Assembly (NCBI GenBank): GCA_023101885.1
Contig: JALPQD010000017.1
Coordinates: forward strand, 420,220-484,219
DNA length: 64,000 nt
Source: Typhlomys cinereus
Lineage: Eukaryota > Chordata > Mammalia > Rodentia > Platacanthomyidae
Direction of reading: 5' to 3'
Shown: positions 45,341-56,905 of the stretch, piece by piece
Layout: the number at the start of each line of letters is the position of its first letter
How positions within the stretch are numbered: the first letter of the stretch is position 1
Position numbers and translations under genes: made by a program
The notes under the pieces: generated by a model
The model's database searches: none
Told to the model about the DNA's origin: nothing
What the model saw: only the letters and a program-made list of their open reading frames with translations

Positions 45341-45640
45341 GGGCTGAGGAGACAGCTTAGGGATGAAAGTCTTTGCCTCGAAAGCCAAAGGACCTGAGTT
45401 CAGGTCCTCATAGCCCAGGTAAAAATGCCTGGTGGATATGGCAGCAGCCACGATTCTGGCCCTGGAAGGCAGGATCTGGGAAACCCCAGATCAAAACAAT
45501 AAGAAGATGGCACAATCCAGGATGATTCCTGACATAGCTCCTGAGTCTCTGTAGGAATACTCACTCAGGTGCTCTCTTGTTCACTACTGCACACTCATAT
45601 ACAAACATGTACATGCACGTGCATGTGTGTACTCAGAAAA
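45341..45640 (+). mobile_element. tRNA-derived SINE, older subfamily, copy 4
   Basis: 'GGGCTGAGGAGACAGCTTAGG', a degenerate B box in 'GAGTTCAGGTCCTCA', the body 'GATTCTGGCCCTGGAAGG' and 'CAATCCAGGATGATTCCTG', then a CA/TG-rich tail. No convincing target duplication was found, in keeping with greater age. Confidence 0.75.
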
Positions 45641-45850
45641 GAAAAACAATGTAATGTACGTGAAAATAAGCATGCTGTTTTGCCAAATAATAAAATTTTA
45701 TTTCCCACCAACTTGAATTCTTAAAAGTCAGGGACTCCAGGGCTAAATTTTGAGGTGATTTTTTTCCCCAATGATAATCATTATGATATGATTATTAAAG
45801 AATACATTTATTTGTTAAATTTCAGCTCTCTGAAAGACCTTGATTAGCGC
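45641..45850. other. unassigned AT-rich sequence
   Basis: Short AT-rich gap between repeats. Confidence 0.4.
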
Positions 45851-45851
45851 C

Positions 45852-46221
45852 TATCTCAGTTACTTTTCCACTTGATATCATAAAATACCCTGGCAACAGT
45901 ATCTGAAGGGAAGAAAGATTTCCGCGAGCTCACACTTGAAGGTACATCCAACAAGAAAGACGCAAGTCAGGGCACCAGGCGCTCGAAGCCGCTGGTCACG
46001 TCCCAACCACAATCAGGAAGCAGAGCTCAATGAAGATCTGTGCTTAGCTCACTTTCTCCTTCTGTGCTCCTGGATCCCAGCTAAGGAATGGGGTCAACAT
46101 GGGTAGGTCTTCTCACTTCGGTTAACTTGAATAAGGAAGTCTCTCACAGGCATGCCCAAGAGACCCACCTCCCAGATAATGCTATATTTCACTACCTGGT
46201 AGCAATCAGGATCTACCATCA
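45852..46221 (-). mobile_element. MaLR/ERVL-like LTR, family C, antisense
   Basis: 'CTCAGTTACTTTTCCACTTG', 'CCACAATCAGGAAGCAGAG', 'GGATCCCAGCTAAGGAATGG' and 'CATGCCCAAGAGACCCACC' follow the reverse of the LTR at 5442-5794. The ends are approximate. Confidence 0.7.
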
Positions 46222-46397
46222 TAATCCCTAGTCCACGAAAGTCATTCTCTTTTGTAGTTCATTTGCTTGTGTCTGCTTTTCTCTTCTTTGATAACTGATT
46301 CCGTTCTACCCAATTTTCAGCTGTCATTGTTTTGCATGTTACTCTGTTACTATCAGTTATTATCACCTTTGCCTTCCCGGTATTTCTATTTCAACCC

Positions 46398-46754
46398 ATA
46401 TCATTGTTTAAAAATGTGCCCCTCCCCCCAGATATATGTGTTTGGGAAGGTCATGGTACCTTCAGGAGGCGGAGCCTTCCTAGAAGAAGGTGGTCACAAG
46501 GGATGGACCTTGAGGTGCATAGTCCCACCCTATTTCTGAGAGAGGTCTGCTTTTACAGCTGGGAGTCTTGCAGCTCTCGCCTCCCGGATGGGTGTGGCCT
46601 AGCCCGTCTCCAGCTTCTGCCAACAGCCATGTTGCCTCCACCATGAAAGACTGTATCTCCTCTCTGGAACCATAAGCTGATTAAATCTCCCTTTCTCCCT
46701 TTAAGTTGCTTGACTTTGGGTGTTCTCTCACGACAAGACAGAGTAACTAGTGCA
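46398..46754 (+). mobile_element. ORR1-like MaLR LTR
   Basis: 'GTGTTTGGGAAGGTCATGG', 'TCAGGAGGCGGAGCCTTCC', 'ATGAAAGACTGTATCTCC', 'CTCTGGAACCATAAGCTG' and 'AGAGTAACTAGTGCA' occur in ORR1 order. Frames up to 104 codons across it are not genes. Confidence 0.8.
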
Positions 46755-47403
46755 CCCCATAATATGTTTATGATGATGTTTGTATTTAATGATACAGTAT
46801 TTAACAATAAGTCTGCTTAACAAGAGGTCTGCTTAAAAATAATTTGGTGATCATGGTTGTGTGAGGTCTACTTCTAAGTGTTTGATAAGTTAGCAAATAT
46901 TTCCTTGTGCAACCTTAAAATTCAAGAGGACAAATACAGATAAGTAGATACCAGCAAATTCTAATATATTACAGGAATTATAGCAAACATTGGTTAGATT
47001 TTCAGACATACTCACCTCATTGATGAGCAGTACCTAAATGTACTCATATTCATAGATTATGTCCATAATCATATACTCTTATTTTGAATCAGTTGAGCAA
47101 TGATTCAACTTAATGGCTAAATGCTTCAGATATTGACTTTAAAAAAAACTATCATACATGTCCCTTGCTACAGAGAAAACTTCAGAACATTTTCTGGTCC
47201 TTTATTATCAACTGAAATATCTCAGACATTTTATTATGTAGTTTAGTGAAGAGTTTTGATTTAAATCATAATATAGATTATTAGTACACCCTCCTTTGTT
47301 TTAAGAGGTAAGAATTCCTTTATTTCCTCTACAATGATGTGAGCCTCTACTAATTTACCAATCTCCTCCCATGGTAATTGTATTGCAGGGAATCTCATTT
47401 CCC
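46755..47403. other. unassigned AT-rich sequence
   Basis: No feature recognised. Confidence 0.4.
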
Positions 47404-47874
47404 TGTGGGATGGCTATTCTTGATGCTCAATTTGGTTGAACCTGGAATCAACTGACAGCCTAGCCATTGCTCACACCTGCAGCGGATTATCTGAATCAAC
47501 GTGACATGGGACATCCCACTCTAAATGTGAGACTCCTTCTGGGGGCAGCATAGGCCAAATGGAAGTCCCCGGAGGAAAAATTCACTTCTGCTTGCTTGCT
47601 TCCAAGTGATACGGGAAAATTCATCTTTTCTGTTGCTGCCGTTCTTCTGTGACATTAGAATCCTGTTTCTCTGGCCTTTTAGCATGGAAGGAAGACCAGG
47701 GACTGTCCAGACATCTTCAGACTCTCAGCTCCAGCCTGGGACTGCAGGGACGTTCAGCCTCAGCTTCGCGGACTGAGCAGCCAGACCGTTTTCGGTAAGC
47801 CAGCTTTATAATGTTCCCTTTAACAAATATTTATTCTATCAGCTCTGCTCCTCTAGAGAGCCCTGATGAAAACA
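47404..47874 (+). mobile_element. ERVL-like LTR (family E)
   Basis: It contains 'TGGAATCAACTGACAGCC', 'GGGACATCCCACTCTAAATG' and a 3' end 'CTCTAGAGAGCCCTGATGAA', a layout shared with ERVL LTRs ending in a TCTGGAGAACCCTG-like motif. The 5' boundary is uncertain and no target duplication was found. Confidence 0.55.
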
Positions 47875-48394
47875 CTGCTCTCACGCCCATGAGGAGAAAA
47901 GTAATTTCAGGTGGGGGAAGGGATGGAGAGAGGATGCAGCGTGGAGACCGGAGACTTGAGAACATCCGGGGGTCTCTCTGATTCCTCTTCCAACGGACCG
48001 TCTGACTGCAGTTAGACTTCTTCTCCATCGCTCCAGGTTTTAAGCAACAGACCTTCCTCTCTGACTCCAGCCACGCACCGACCATCTTCCCCAGCTCTTA
48101 GATCTGTTAACACCAACTTCTCCTCTGTATCCTCTGGGCCTCGGGGGACTCTGGGGCTTCTGCCTTTGTTCATCTCCGAGTTACCTAACTCAACCTTCCA
48201 TCATCTCTGTTACCAATTCCTTATAGGGATTTCTCAGGATTTGAAATGGTTTTCGTTCCCCTCACTTAGTCCTGCGCTACGGTGATAAGCATGCGAATCA
48301 TTGTGAGTGAATCCCAAGACCCACCGGGGTCTCCAATCGTTGTTGCAAATACACGTTGTGAAAAGTGCCCGTCCAAGAGAGTTGTGCTAGGCTT
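47875..48394. other. unassigned sequence
   Basis: No gene or repeat is recognised. Confidence 0.4.
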
Positions 48395-48442
48395 GGGCTG
48401 GTGGCTCAGTGGCAGGGCATTTGCCCAACATTTGAGAGGCGC
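48395..48442 (+). mobile_element. ID-like tRNA-derived SINE fragment
   Basis: 'GGGCTGGTGGCTCAGTGGC' with the A box TGGCTCAGTGG (48402-48412) resembles the ID/BC1 head. The B box is not preserved. Confidence 0.5.
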
Positions 48443-49501
48443 TGCTGATTCAGCAAGCGAGCAAGCTGTGCTGAGGACCTTGCGTTTGCGGCACTGCCTG
48501 AGCACACTTGGCATCTAAGCACTGTCCATGAAATGCACATTTCCTTTGGGAAATGTTCCATGAGGTTCAAATGTGCTTACTACCTCCAAGAATGACTTCC
48601 TATTTTTTTTTCCAGGAAGTTCTTTATCACTTCCCCTTTGACGTCAGCTTTCCACTGCTCTGTGGTTGGTCCCGGGTCATTTACCATAGCTGCTTTTCTA
48701 GCCTAACCATGAGTGATGTTTTGGGTTGGGTAACTGGTTGCAAAAATAAAAGGGAATTGCTCTACTGTGTTAAGACTCTTGGAAGCATCTGGGAGCCTAC
48801 TCAGCAGCATACCTTCTACCAGCTACTATAAGATCCAAACATCACTCCAGATAAGTTCCCAGGAATAGAAGAGCCACTGTATTGTAGTTACTTGTTTACG
48901 CGGATGTTTTTGTCTACATTATGAATTCAATTGAACATACTCTTGGTTCAAATATAGTAAATACTCAAAACTCTACTTGCCTAGGGCATGATGAATTGAT
49001 CATTCAGACTATTAGCAGTCATATCAACTGGTTATATTTTATTGCATTTTCTCACAGAAGTTAAAAGGAAGATAAAAAATCTTTATGAATATACATAAGA
49101 TAAAGAGGAGGAAACTTAAGGGGAAATTTCGCTACTATTTGAACCAAGCCAATTTCAGAAGGAATGGCATAACAATGACTACAGTGTTCACAAAATGAGT
49201 GTTTCGTGTTATATCCAGGTTGGTCACAAATTTACTCTGACATGAGTCTTCTAAAATCCTCTAAGGTGCACAAAATCACAGTCGCTGTTTTGGAACGAAC
49301 ACCTCAAAGCTCAATACAACGACTGGACTTGCCCCCTCCCATCTTCTGCCTTTCCCCTTCCCTTCTTCAATCAATCCTCTCAAAATGCAAAGCTTGAAAC
49401 TCTCTCCCCTTTGGGTGGTCAACACCATGCCGTGGTGCCATCTCCTCCTGGGTTTGTCTCTTAGCTCTTGGCCTGCTGCTGCTTCCAACAGACAGCAAAC
49501 A

Positions 49502-49502
<1 letters not shown>
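48443..49502. other. unassigned sequence
   Basis: No gene or repeat is recognised. A 92-codon frame at 48553-48831 has no domain. Confidence 0.4.

Positions 49503-49554
<52 letters not shown>
49503..49554. repeat. (TG)n microsatellite
   Basis: About 50 bases of uninterrupted TG. Long alternating purine-pyrimidine runs can adopt Z-DNA. Confidence 0.97.
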
Positions 49555-49557
<3 letters not shown>

Positions 49558-49559
49558 TT

Positions 49560-49765
49560 CATATGTGTACATGTATGTATGTATGTGTAAGTACATGTGT
49601 GCTGGTAGAGGGCATAGGAAAACCAGGCATATCACTCCTCGGTTGCCTTGCACGTTGTGTTTGAGACAGCATGTCCCATTGACCTGATCCTTGGCCAAGA
49701 GGCTGCACTAGTGACCAGAGAGCTTCCAGGTTCTGCCTCCCAGGGAGCCATGGGGCGGGGGAGAG
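49560..49765 (-). mobile_element. B4-like composite SINE, antisense, diverged
   Basis: 'GTTTGAGACAGCATGTCCC', 'GGCCAAGAGGCTGCACTAG' and 'CTTCCAGGTTCTGCCTCCC' follow the reversed B1-like half of composite rodent SINEs. The (TG)n just upstream probably derives from its tail. Confidence 0.55.
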
Positions 49766-49850
49766 GGGAAGGCAGGGGGTTAAAGCATGACCACTGTGTC
49801 AGCTTTCAATGTGTTTTCTGGGGTGTTGAACTTAGGTCTTCCCGTCAGAG

Positions 49851-50225
49851 CTAGATACAGGAACCAACTTGACAAATGAAGACTTTAGTAATTGTATGAA
49901 GCCCTGGGCAAGCCTGCAGGAGATTGCCTAATTTGATGAAGGGGGAAACCACACCCATGGGGGGTGAAACTTTTCTCTGGGCAGATACAGAAGACAGGAG
50001 TTGGCATTCTTTAGATAGATTTAGACAGACGTGTTGTCAGGCAAGTGAGGACCTGCTGCTCTCTTAGCAGTGGATATAATGTGGCCCCTGGTGTTGGTAT
50101 GAGCTCTCCTGCCAAACGGGACAAAGAGATGTGGACAGACAATCACAAAGAAGAATAAAACCTCTTGTTCCCCCTTGGGCTATTTGGTTGTGAATTTATC
50201 AGCAGCAAGCAGAGTAACTGTGACA
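49851..50225 (+). mobile_element. ERVL-type LTR, family A copy 4 (5' LTR of a partial provirus)
   Basis: 'AACCAACTTGACAAATGAAG', 'GCCTGCAGGAGATTGCC', 'AATAAAACCTCTTGTTCCC' and the end 'AGTAACTGTGACA' match family A. Unlike the other three copies, the 3' side continues into internal retroviral-type sequence. The 5' terminus is decayed. Confidence 0.75.
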
Positions 50226-50530
50226 GAAATTGGTACTGAGGAGTACGGTGTGCTGTAAGACTAAGAGAACCTGGTACCAGAAAATGAAGTGTTGCTGTGA
50301 AAGTGATGGAGTCGCTCACCGGAGAGCTTGAAGCTTTTTGTGTATCAGGTTCTTCGGGTGTAAAATAACGATGGAAAATAAGGAGTATGTAAAGAAGAAA
50401 ATAGCAGAATTGATATATAGTAATCAGAGAGGTGCCTGATCAGTGTATAATCTGAATAGACTATATAGATATAAACTATACTGATAAAAACTAACGAAAT
50501 CAATAAAACTAAGTAGCTAGCCCTGTATTC
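50226..50530 (+). mobile_element. ERVL/MaLR internal 5' fragment with primer-binding-site-like sequence
   Basis: Directly after the LTR, GAAATTGGTACTGAGGAGT resembles the tRNA-Leu-type primer-binding site of ERVL/MaLR elements. A second similar string, CTGGTACCAGAAAATGAAG, lies about 40 bases on. The fragment is AT-rich and carries no gag or pol reading frame, so it is defective. Confidence 0.6.
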
Positions 50531-50789
50531 CTACGTTATTCCTCAAGGTCTCTGGACTCAAAGAGGCTCTTGAGCCAAAGAGAATCCAAATGGAAACAGA
50601 GAAAGAGAAAAAGTAATTAAGAGCAATCTCTGAAGGCCTTCCCTCCCACCCCCCCACCGCCACACCCACCAAGTGGGAGACCCACTCTCTTTACCTCTCT
50701 GTTTGCCTCTCTCCCTGCCTTGCTGCTGTGGCCGCACTTAGCAGCCTGCATTTTAATTTGTATTTCAATGTCTGCCTTTCCTTGCAAGG
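50531..50789. other. unassigned sequence
   Basis: Nothing recognised. Confidence 0.4.
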
Positions 50790-50905
50790 CTGCAAGACCT
50801 TTAATTCAATTAGCAGGTCAGAGTCATCCCTTTATCCTTAGCACCTAGCAAAGCGCCTGGTGCGTGTGTTGTTAGTACTCAATCCATCTCCCTGGATGAA
50901 AGGAC
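50790..50905 (+). mobile_element. L2 LINE 3' end fragment
   Basis: 'ATCCTTAGCACCTAGCAAAG' then 'CGCCTGGTGCGTG' and 'TAGTACTCAATCCATC' follow the conserved L2 3' end. Confidence 0.65.
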
Positions 50906-51540
50906 TCAGACATGGTGTAGTGAATGAGGAAGGATGGTATTAGAAACACCTCCCAGGTGGGGTGGGGTGGGGGGTCCTAGCTTCGGCTGTCAGAGAGAGT
51001 AGCCTGGCTGTAGCCGGGCTGAAAAGCCCACGGAATGACCCGTTCTGTGCCTCTTTCGAAGTACTTCAGTTCTCTAACTCCTTAAGACTTTCACAAGCTA
51101 TGGCCTGGGTCACAGCCTGGTGCCCTCTAGCTTCTTAAGAAACTTTATTTCAGAACTTCTGGCCCGACCAGTTTTCTTTCTCTGCTCCTGATAGCGCCAT
51201 GAAGTTCACGTGGTACTGTTAAGCCCCGCCTCATGTGCAGTAAAAAGCCTCTGTAATGAGCTAGGCTAAGAGTGGTCCCCCCAAAGGCAGCAGGGTGCAC
51301 CCCCAGGCCTTAGCCCAGCAGTGCTTGGGGGTTGGGGGTCCCGTTATGTCCAGGGACCAAACTCTAGGAGATGGAGCATTTCTAAATGAGAACTGCAGAG
51401 TAAAGGGGTTCCAAGTAACTCAGGGGAAGGGACAGAGTGACAGGGAATCGCGGAAAAGCTCTGTGTGCTCACATGCAAGAAGCACCAAGGAAAAGAAAGG
51501 AAGGGGCCCTGGAAAGATATTTCAGTGAATTTCCCCCACA
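50906..51540. other. unassigned sequence
   Basis: A GGGGT-rich patch lies near 50957-50975. No gene or repeat is recognised. Confidence 0.4.
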
Positions 51541-52030
51541 AATAAACAATTCCACTCTTAATAAAAAGAGGCTCCTTTTGATGATAGCTGGCTAAAGTGC
51601 ACATTCTCTGCAGTAAAGTAGCTTTTAAAGCAAGTTTAAGGGGTTAGAAGGGTCTGGAAGGAGAATTTATAACTTGCTGTCCCCGGCTTTTATGCCCGAC
51701 CCTCTTGCCCCTTCCCCCTCCCCCCAAGCCAAGGAAAGAACACATTCTCCCTGGTGCTGGTTACAGCTGAGAGATGACTTTTGTTTTTGGCATCCAAACC
51801 AAGGTCGGCTCAGTCTACCAGTTCAATTTCAGGTTCACAGATCCAGGGCTGATGTTTTGGCTACTGACTTAAATGTGTTAATTTTTTAACACTCACCAGG
51901 TCGCCTTTTGAAGTTAACACCCTTTTAAGGAAAGTAAGGAAAATTCACACCTCTTCAAAGGCAACTGTTTTCAGAAGACTTGCAGGAGTGCAGTCGAGGT
52001 GGGCCTTCGTGCAAGCTCCTCGCTTAGGAA
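51541..52030. promoter_or_regulatory. candidate conserved non-coding element
   Basis: About 490 bases without recognised repeats, with mixed composition and motifs such as 'CCACTCTTAATAAAAAG', 'AATGTGTTAATTTTTTAAC' and 'GAAGTTAACACCC'. This is inference from its appearance only. Confidence 0.25.
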
Positions 52031-52099
52031 AAAATAAAAAAGCAGAAAACGTTCCGGCTGGAAACTTCTGCTTTTGAAGATCACATATCTAAAGAATGA

Positions 52100-52210
52100 G
52101 GGTATTCATTTGCTCGCAAATATTTATTAAAGACACAGCGTAAAAATGTCCCTGTGTTGGAGATGGTAACACAGAAGTTCTTTCTTTTCTCAAGAAACTG
52201 AGGTCTCAGG
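52100..52210 (-). mobile_element. possible ancient MIR-type repeat fragment
   Basis: 'CAAATATTTATTAAAGACAC' followed by 'GTTGGAGATGGTAACACAG' recalls the antisense 3' part of mammal-wide repeats. The match is weak. Confidence 0.35.
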
Positions 52211-52420
52211 GGAGTCATTGGACTTTTATACACACTTCCTGTCTTCCCTCCTTCCCCACAGGCAGATTCCTCTTTAACTACTGGGTTTTATTTATGTATT
52301 TTTCTAAGTCTTGGCCTTGCCCAAAGGACATGCTTAGCAGCCTTTGTTGATTGGCACTCCAAAGTCTTTGGACATTTAAGACATTTGCTTCTCCTCCTGG
52401 CCATCTGGTCAACCAGCATA

Positions 52421-53290
52421 TACATACATGAAGGGCTACTCAGCATTATTGGTCATTAAGGAAATGGAAATCCAAAGCACAAGGAGGAGCCATTTGTTCT
52501 ATACCCTCTACAATGGCTTCTATCAAGACAAAAATAAAACCAAGTAACAAGTGTTGGCAAAGACGTGGTGAAATTGGAGTCTTTGCATGCTGTCAATGAG
52601 AATGTAAAATAATACAATTCCTCTTGGAAATAATAGGACAGTTTTGCAATAAATACAAAAGATAATGGCCATATGGCCTAGTAATTTCACTTCTAGGTAT
52701 ACATGAAAAATACCTGAGATGGGGTTCTTAAACCTTAAAAGTTCTTTTAAAAAGTTCTTATTGTGCATGCGTGTTCAAGGAAGACTACTCAACATCGCCA
52801 AAAGTGAAAGCATTTCTTGTTAATGGCTGATTAGATCGATGGGATTGTGGTACATTCGGAAAAGGAAGTTGAAGGAAGGATTGGTAGGGAAAAGGGACAG
52901 AGTGGTGTTGAGAATGTTCAGTGTGTACGGCATATGTATGTAAAGTTGTCAGTGAGCAAATTTAATTAATAAAGTGGTACAATCATGCAATAGAATACTA
53001 ATCGACCTCAAAAAGGAAGGGCTCTGACCTGTGCTGTACTGTGACTAAACCATGGGAGCATGATATTCAAAATGTGATGTCACCAGAGGACACATATTAT
53101 ATGATCCTTCTTCAACAAGGTCAAATTCATAGAAATAGAAATGGAATGGGGTTTGTCAGGCCAGGGGAGGAAAAGTGTGCTATTTAATAGAGTTCTGCAC
53201 TTCAAAGTGCAGAATCTTAGAGACTGAGGAACAACCAAATAAAATGTACTGAATGCAATCAAGCCATATACTTAAGTTTTTTTAAAAATA
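52421..53290 (+). mobile_element. L1M LINE, ORF2 C-terminus and 3' UTR, sense
   Basis: 'ATTAAGGAAATGGAAATCC', 'CAAGTGTTGGCAAAGACG', 'TGAGAATGTAAAATAATAC', 'TATGGCCTAGTAATTTCAC' and 'AGGTATACATGAAAAATACC' follow L1 ORF2's C-terminal coding region in sense order. The 3' UTR follows ('ATAGAATACTAATCGACC', 'CACATATTATATGATCC'). About 52860-52970 does not align and may be an insertion. Stops and frameshifts make it inactive. Confidence 0.85.
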
Positions 53291-54409
53291 GTTTTAACAT
53301 TTGTGTACGCCACAAGTCCAAATTCATCATCCCACATGACGAACAAAGCAGTCATGTTGGTGAAGCGCAGAAGGGCCTCCTAAATCCCTCTGGATTCTTA
53401 AATGTGAATGATGTAGGTCACAATAAAATATCACTCTGGTTTTTATGAGCTGCAATATTGAAATTGTATCAATTTCAGAGCCCATTAACTTTTGATAACC
53501 ATGGTGGTTAGTGACATACAGTAGATTGTGTGTGTATGTGTGTGCGTGTGTGTGCGCGCGCACACTCGTGCAGGTGTGTGAGCACACCCAAGTCTCCCAG
53601 TCATACACATGTACTTTGAGCATAGTGATTCTCCAAGAGAGGCAAGGACCTACGGGATACTCAGGAGTAATGGTATTTCCTCCATGAAAGCAAAGGGATG
53701 AAATTAATGTGATTTAAATGCAGCATGACAAACATGGAGCAGTAAAATGCTCATTTTATCAGCAGCACTTAATCTCTACAATGGGACGCCCAGCAGCAAG
53801 TCTCGTTCCTTCAGGAAAGTCTCTCAGTCGCATCCACAGGTCTGTGATCCGGACATGGAAATTGGGATTCTCCACTCGTGCAGCTGAGAATTCGTAGAGT
53901 ATAGGCCATTTGGAAAGAACTTTTCTCCCTTTCCTTTCCCTTTTTCAAAGAAAACATTCCTAAATACTGTGATGAAATATTTTATGCCTGCGCTGTGTGC
54001 AGTAGGGAGATGTGGAATTAAGAAGGGCTGTAAAATATAAAGACGCGAGACCCGCATGTGATTATCCATATTAAGTTGAGGTAAATTTACTTTATACTGC
54101 TCACTATGAGTGTTTTTGCTTGCAAAACAGATATATATTTTGATTTTATTCCTGTTCTTTAGTTTTCCCCAATCTAAATGGCTGTGATGATTCCAGAAAT
54201 TATGGCCGGTTTTGGGTTGTGTTTTTCTTTTAAAATGCTAAACTATATTAAAGGTAATTAATCCAAGATAACCTGACTGGATTGTGTTTCCATGGTCTGT
54301 CAGCAGAAGAATGGTAGAAATTCAAAATGTGTAGATATTTAGTTGAGTAAGAAATCAAAAAAGAGAGGTTTTCATGAAAGGTTATAGCTTTGTTTCTTAG
54401 ATAGGAAAA

Positions 54410-54412
<3 letters not shown>
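53291..54412. other. unassigned sequence with a TG/CG alternating tract
   Basis: At 53526-53584 a TGTGTG/GCGCGC alternating purine-pyrimidine tract has Z-DNA potential. No gene is recognised. Confidence 0.45.

Positions 54413-54461
<49 letters not shown>
54413..54461. repeat. (TG)n microsatellite
   Basis: About 49 bases, uninterrupted. Confidence 0.97.
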
Positions 54462-54679
54462 TATTCTCTACCATCTATAGAGATTAAGTTTAGACATTGA
54501 TGCTTTACAATTTGCAATTGTTTTTCAGGGGCCAGAACCTATTGCTTTCTTCAAACCTGTTCCCAACTAGTTCCCAAGCAGTTTCATTTCATCTGGACTT
54601 CCCGTTCCCATTGCTATCTTGCAGTTGATTTCTCTGCTCATATGTTATAGTCTTACTTCTGACTCAAGGATACATATTT

Positions 54680-54745
54680 TAATTGGGAACCTTGGGGTCA
54701 GGCAGGCTAGGCAAGCACTGTACCACCAAGCTATTTCCCAACCAT
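54680..54745 (-). mobile_element. ID-like SINE fragment, antisense
   Basis: 'GCTAGGCAAGCACTGTACC' then 'ACCAAGCTATTTCCCAACC' is the reverse of the ID tRNA-type head. Confidence 0.7.
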
Positions 54746-55034
54746 GACGTGTCCCTTTTATTGGTGCAGAATTCACTTTCTCACAGTCGCTGATGTTCAC
54801 CTCACATCATGGAATATGGTCTCTGTATCCTACCACATGCAGTCCAGGCGCGTGCTTGTGTTTGAATGTCTCCTGGTCTGAACCTAGCCCATGTCTCTCA
54901 CCAGCCTTATCTCCCGCTTTCCCAGTAAACCCTCCATCTAGCTATGGTGGGCTCTAAAGAGTCTTGGGACACTAGTTTCTGCACTTGTGTTGTGCTGACA
55001 TCTAGCACCACTTTTTGTTCCTTGAAATCTCATA
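54746..55034. other. unassigned sequence
   Basis: Nothing recognised. Confidence 0.4.
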
Positions 55035-55135
55035 CTTGAGCCAGTGAGATGACAAAGCAACTCCACAAAGCTGTCCTCTGAACTCTATAAATGTGTTGTG
55101 GCATGCATAGACACACAGTTACCCACAGTAATGAT
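55035..55135 (+). mobile_element. truncated rodent SINE with internal deletion
   Basis: 'GAGCCAGTGAGATGAC' (head) is joined directly to 'AACTCCACAAAGCTGTCC' and 'GTTGTGGCATGCATAGAC' (3' part). The section containing the B box is missing. Confidence 0.65.
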
Positions 55136-56384
55136 AAAAAACATTTATGAATACTTAGGAGTCCCACACTTTATTAAGAGCCCTCAGTCACATGCAGTTT
55201 TCTCTATGAAAACTTCCTTTGAGTTGAATGAAAGGATGTGTCCTTCCTCTGAATTTCTTAATTGCATGTCTTCCTCTTGCTTATAACCAAAATATGAAGA
55301 TATTTAGTGCGTATGACCCCTTAGCTTCCAAATTTCTCTAGGTACTATGCATTATTCACTTTGATTTTCTTCTAGAATCTCAACTTTATGCACTATGCTG
55401 TAAATATTATTGACAGAATATATTTGGATTTCTAAATTTCCATAGTATATTAAGTAAATTTGCTCTGAGTTTAATTGGACCAAGTTTCAGCATAGAAGAA
55501 ATATCACAGATGATTGGACCAATATAAATCAAAAATCAGGAAATATCAACTGGAATTCCTGCAATGCTCTCATCAAATTGCTAGGGGCTGGGAGAGGAAG
55601 GGGAACTCACAGAGAACCCCCAAGTCATGAAAAGAACTGAGAAGGGTCAGCTCTCACGATGTAACCCAGACCAGCCTTGAATACCTGATCGCCTTCCTTC
55701 TACCTCCTTCTGTTATATCTGCCATATTACACATTTGTGGAATTTTTAAAAATTTCCCTGTCTCATTTTTTCCTGACTTTGAGTAGGCTCTTATTTATAC
55801 TGTAAAATTGGCTGATGTCACCAATTTGCTTATTTGAGAGAGTTCTTTATGTTCCTTTTAGATTACCGTCATTTTGGTCCACCGATTCTACTTTTCAGGC
55901 AAAAGATCCAGTTTTAGTCTTTGTTCTTTATCAATGCTTACGGATCCCAAACATTCCATTCCTCATTCAGAGCTCATCTTATCATAGATATGTCCACAAT
56001 CTTGACTTAATAACTTAATAATTTATTTTTTGAAGAAGGAATTTAAAGTCCAGGCCTAACTTTATACATTTCCATGTAAATTTTGCAAGTCATGTAGGGA
56101 AATCAATAGTCGAGGTGGAAATCCTCTAATATTAACTCCAGGAAGCAGCTGTTCTTATGCTATACAAAAAACAGAACTCTCCTACTTACAATGACCCTCA
56201 GAGAACTTCCCTAAAGCTTTGGTCCAGGGCTTAGCTTCTATCCAAGAGCTTTATCTCTTGTAAGGGACACTTAACCTGTATATATTCATTGCAAGATGCT
56301 TGCTCCTGCAATCATGGAGAAGTTCTTCTGTCTGCAATAGGAAGTCCATGGTATAGTTCAGTCAGGTTCTGAAGAGGTAAGAAC
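55136..56384. other. unassigned AT-rich sequence
   Basis: No gene or clear repeat is recognised. Confidence 0.4.
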
Positions 56385-56555
56385 AGAGGAGCTCATGATG
56401 TAAAGGTGACTGCTGCATAAGCCTTGGGATTTGAGTTCAGTCCTTGAGGTCCACTGAAAGGTAGATGGAAAGGACTGGCTGACTGTGTGGCACCCATGCA
56501 CATTAACACATCATTCCTGCACATTACACATCATTCACATACATACACACAGTGA
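56385..56555 (+). mobile_element. B4/RSINE-like SINE, diverged
   Basis: 'GTAAAGGTGACTGCTGCATA', 'GGATTTGAGTTCAGTCC' and 'GACTGTGTGGCACCCATGC' follow SINE order. The 3' end carries two similar 'ACACATCATTC' segments. Confidence 0.6.
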
Positions 56556-56569
56556 TTTTAAGTAAGGCT

Positions 56570-56905
56570 AGAAAAGTTCTCAATTTTCAACATGGATGAA
56601 GCTTGAAGACAAATTGCTAAGTGAAATAAGCCATTCACAAAAGGATAGAATTCATGATTTCAACTCAATGAGCTGTCAGAAATGTTCAAATTCAAGGAGA
56701 GAATAGAATGTTGGCTAATAGTTTAAGGAAGGGGAAAAAAAAAGGTTGGCAGGAGTTGCTAATTAATGATGATAAAATTTCAACTCTATAAGATGCATAT
56801 GATCAAGAGATCTGCTGTCCGGCTTCTTGTCTGTAATTTACAGTGCTGCATTCAGAAATCTGTTAAAAGTTCAGAGCTCATGTGAAGTGCTCTTATTGCA
56901 AAAAG
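56570..56905 (+). mobile_element. L1M LINE 3' UTR fragment, sense
   Basis: 'ACATGGATGAAGCTTGAAG', 'AAGTGAAATAAGCCATTC', 'CAAGAGATCTGCTGTCC' and 'TGTGAAGTGCTCTTATTGC' match an L1ME/L1MA-like 3' UTR in sense order. Confidence 0.8.

Noticed and set aside
50226..50530. Retroviral gag or pol coding sequence after the 49.9-kb LTR
   Set aside because: No open frame or retroviral motif is visible. Only the non-coding 5' internal leader is recognisable.
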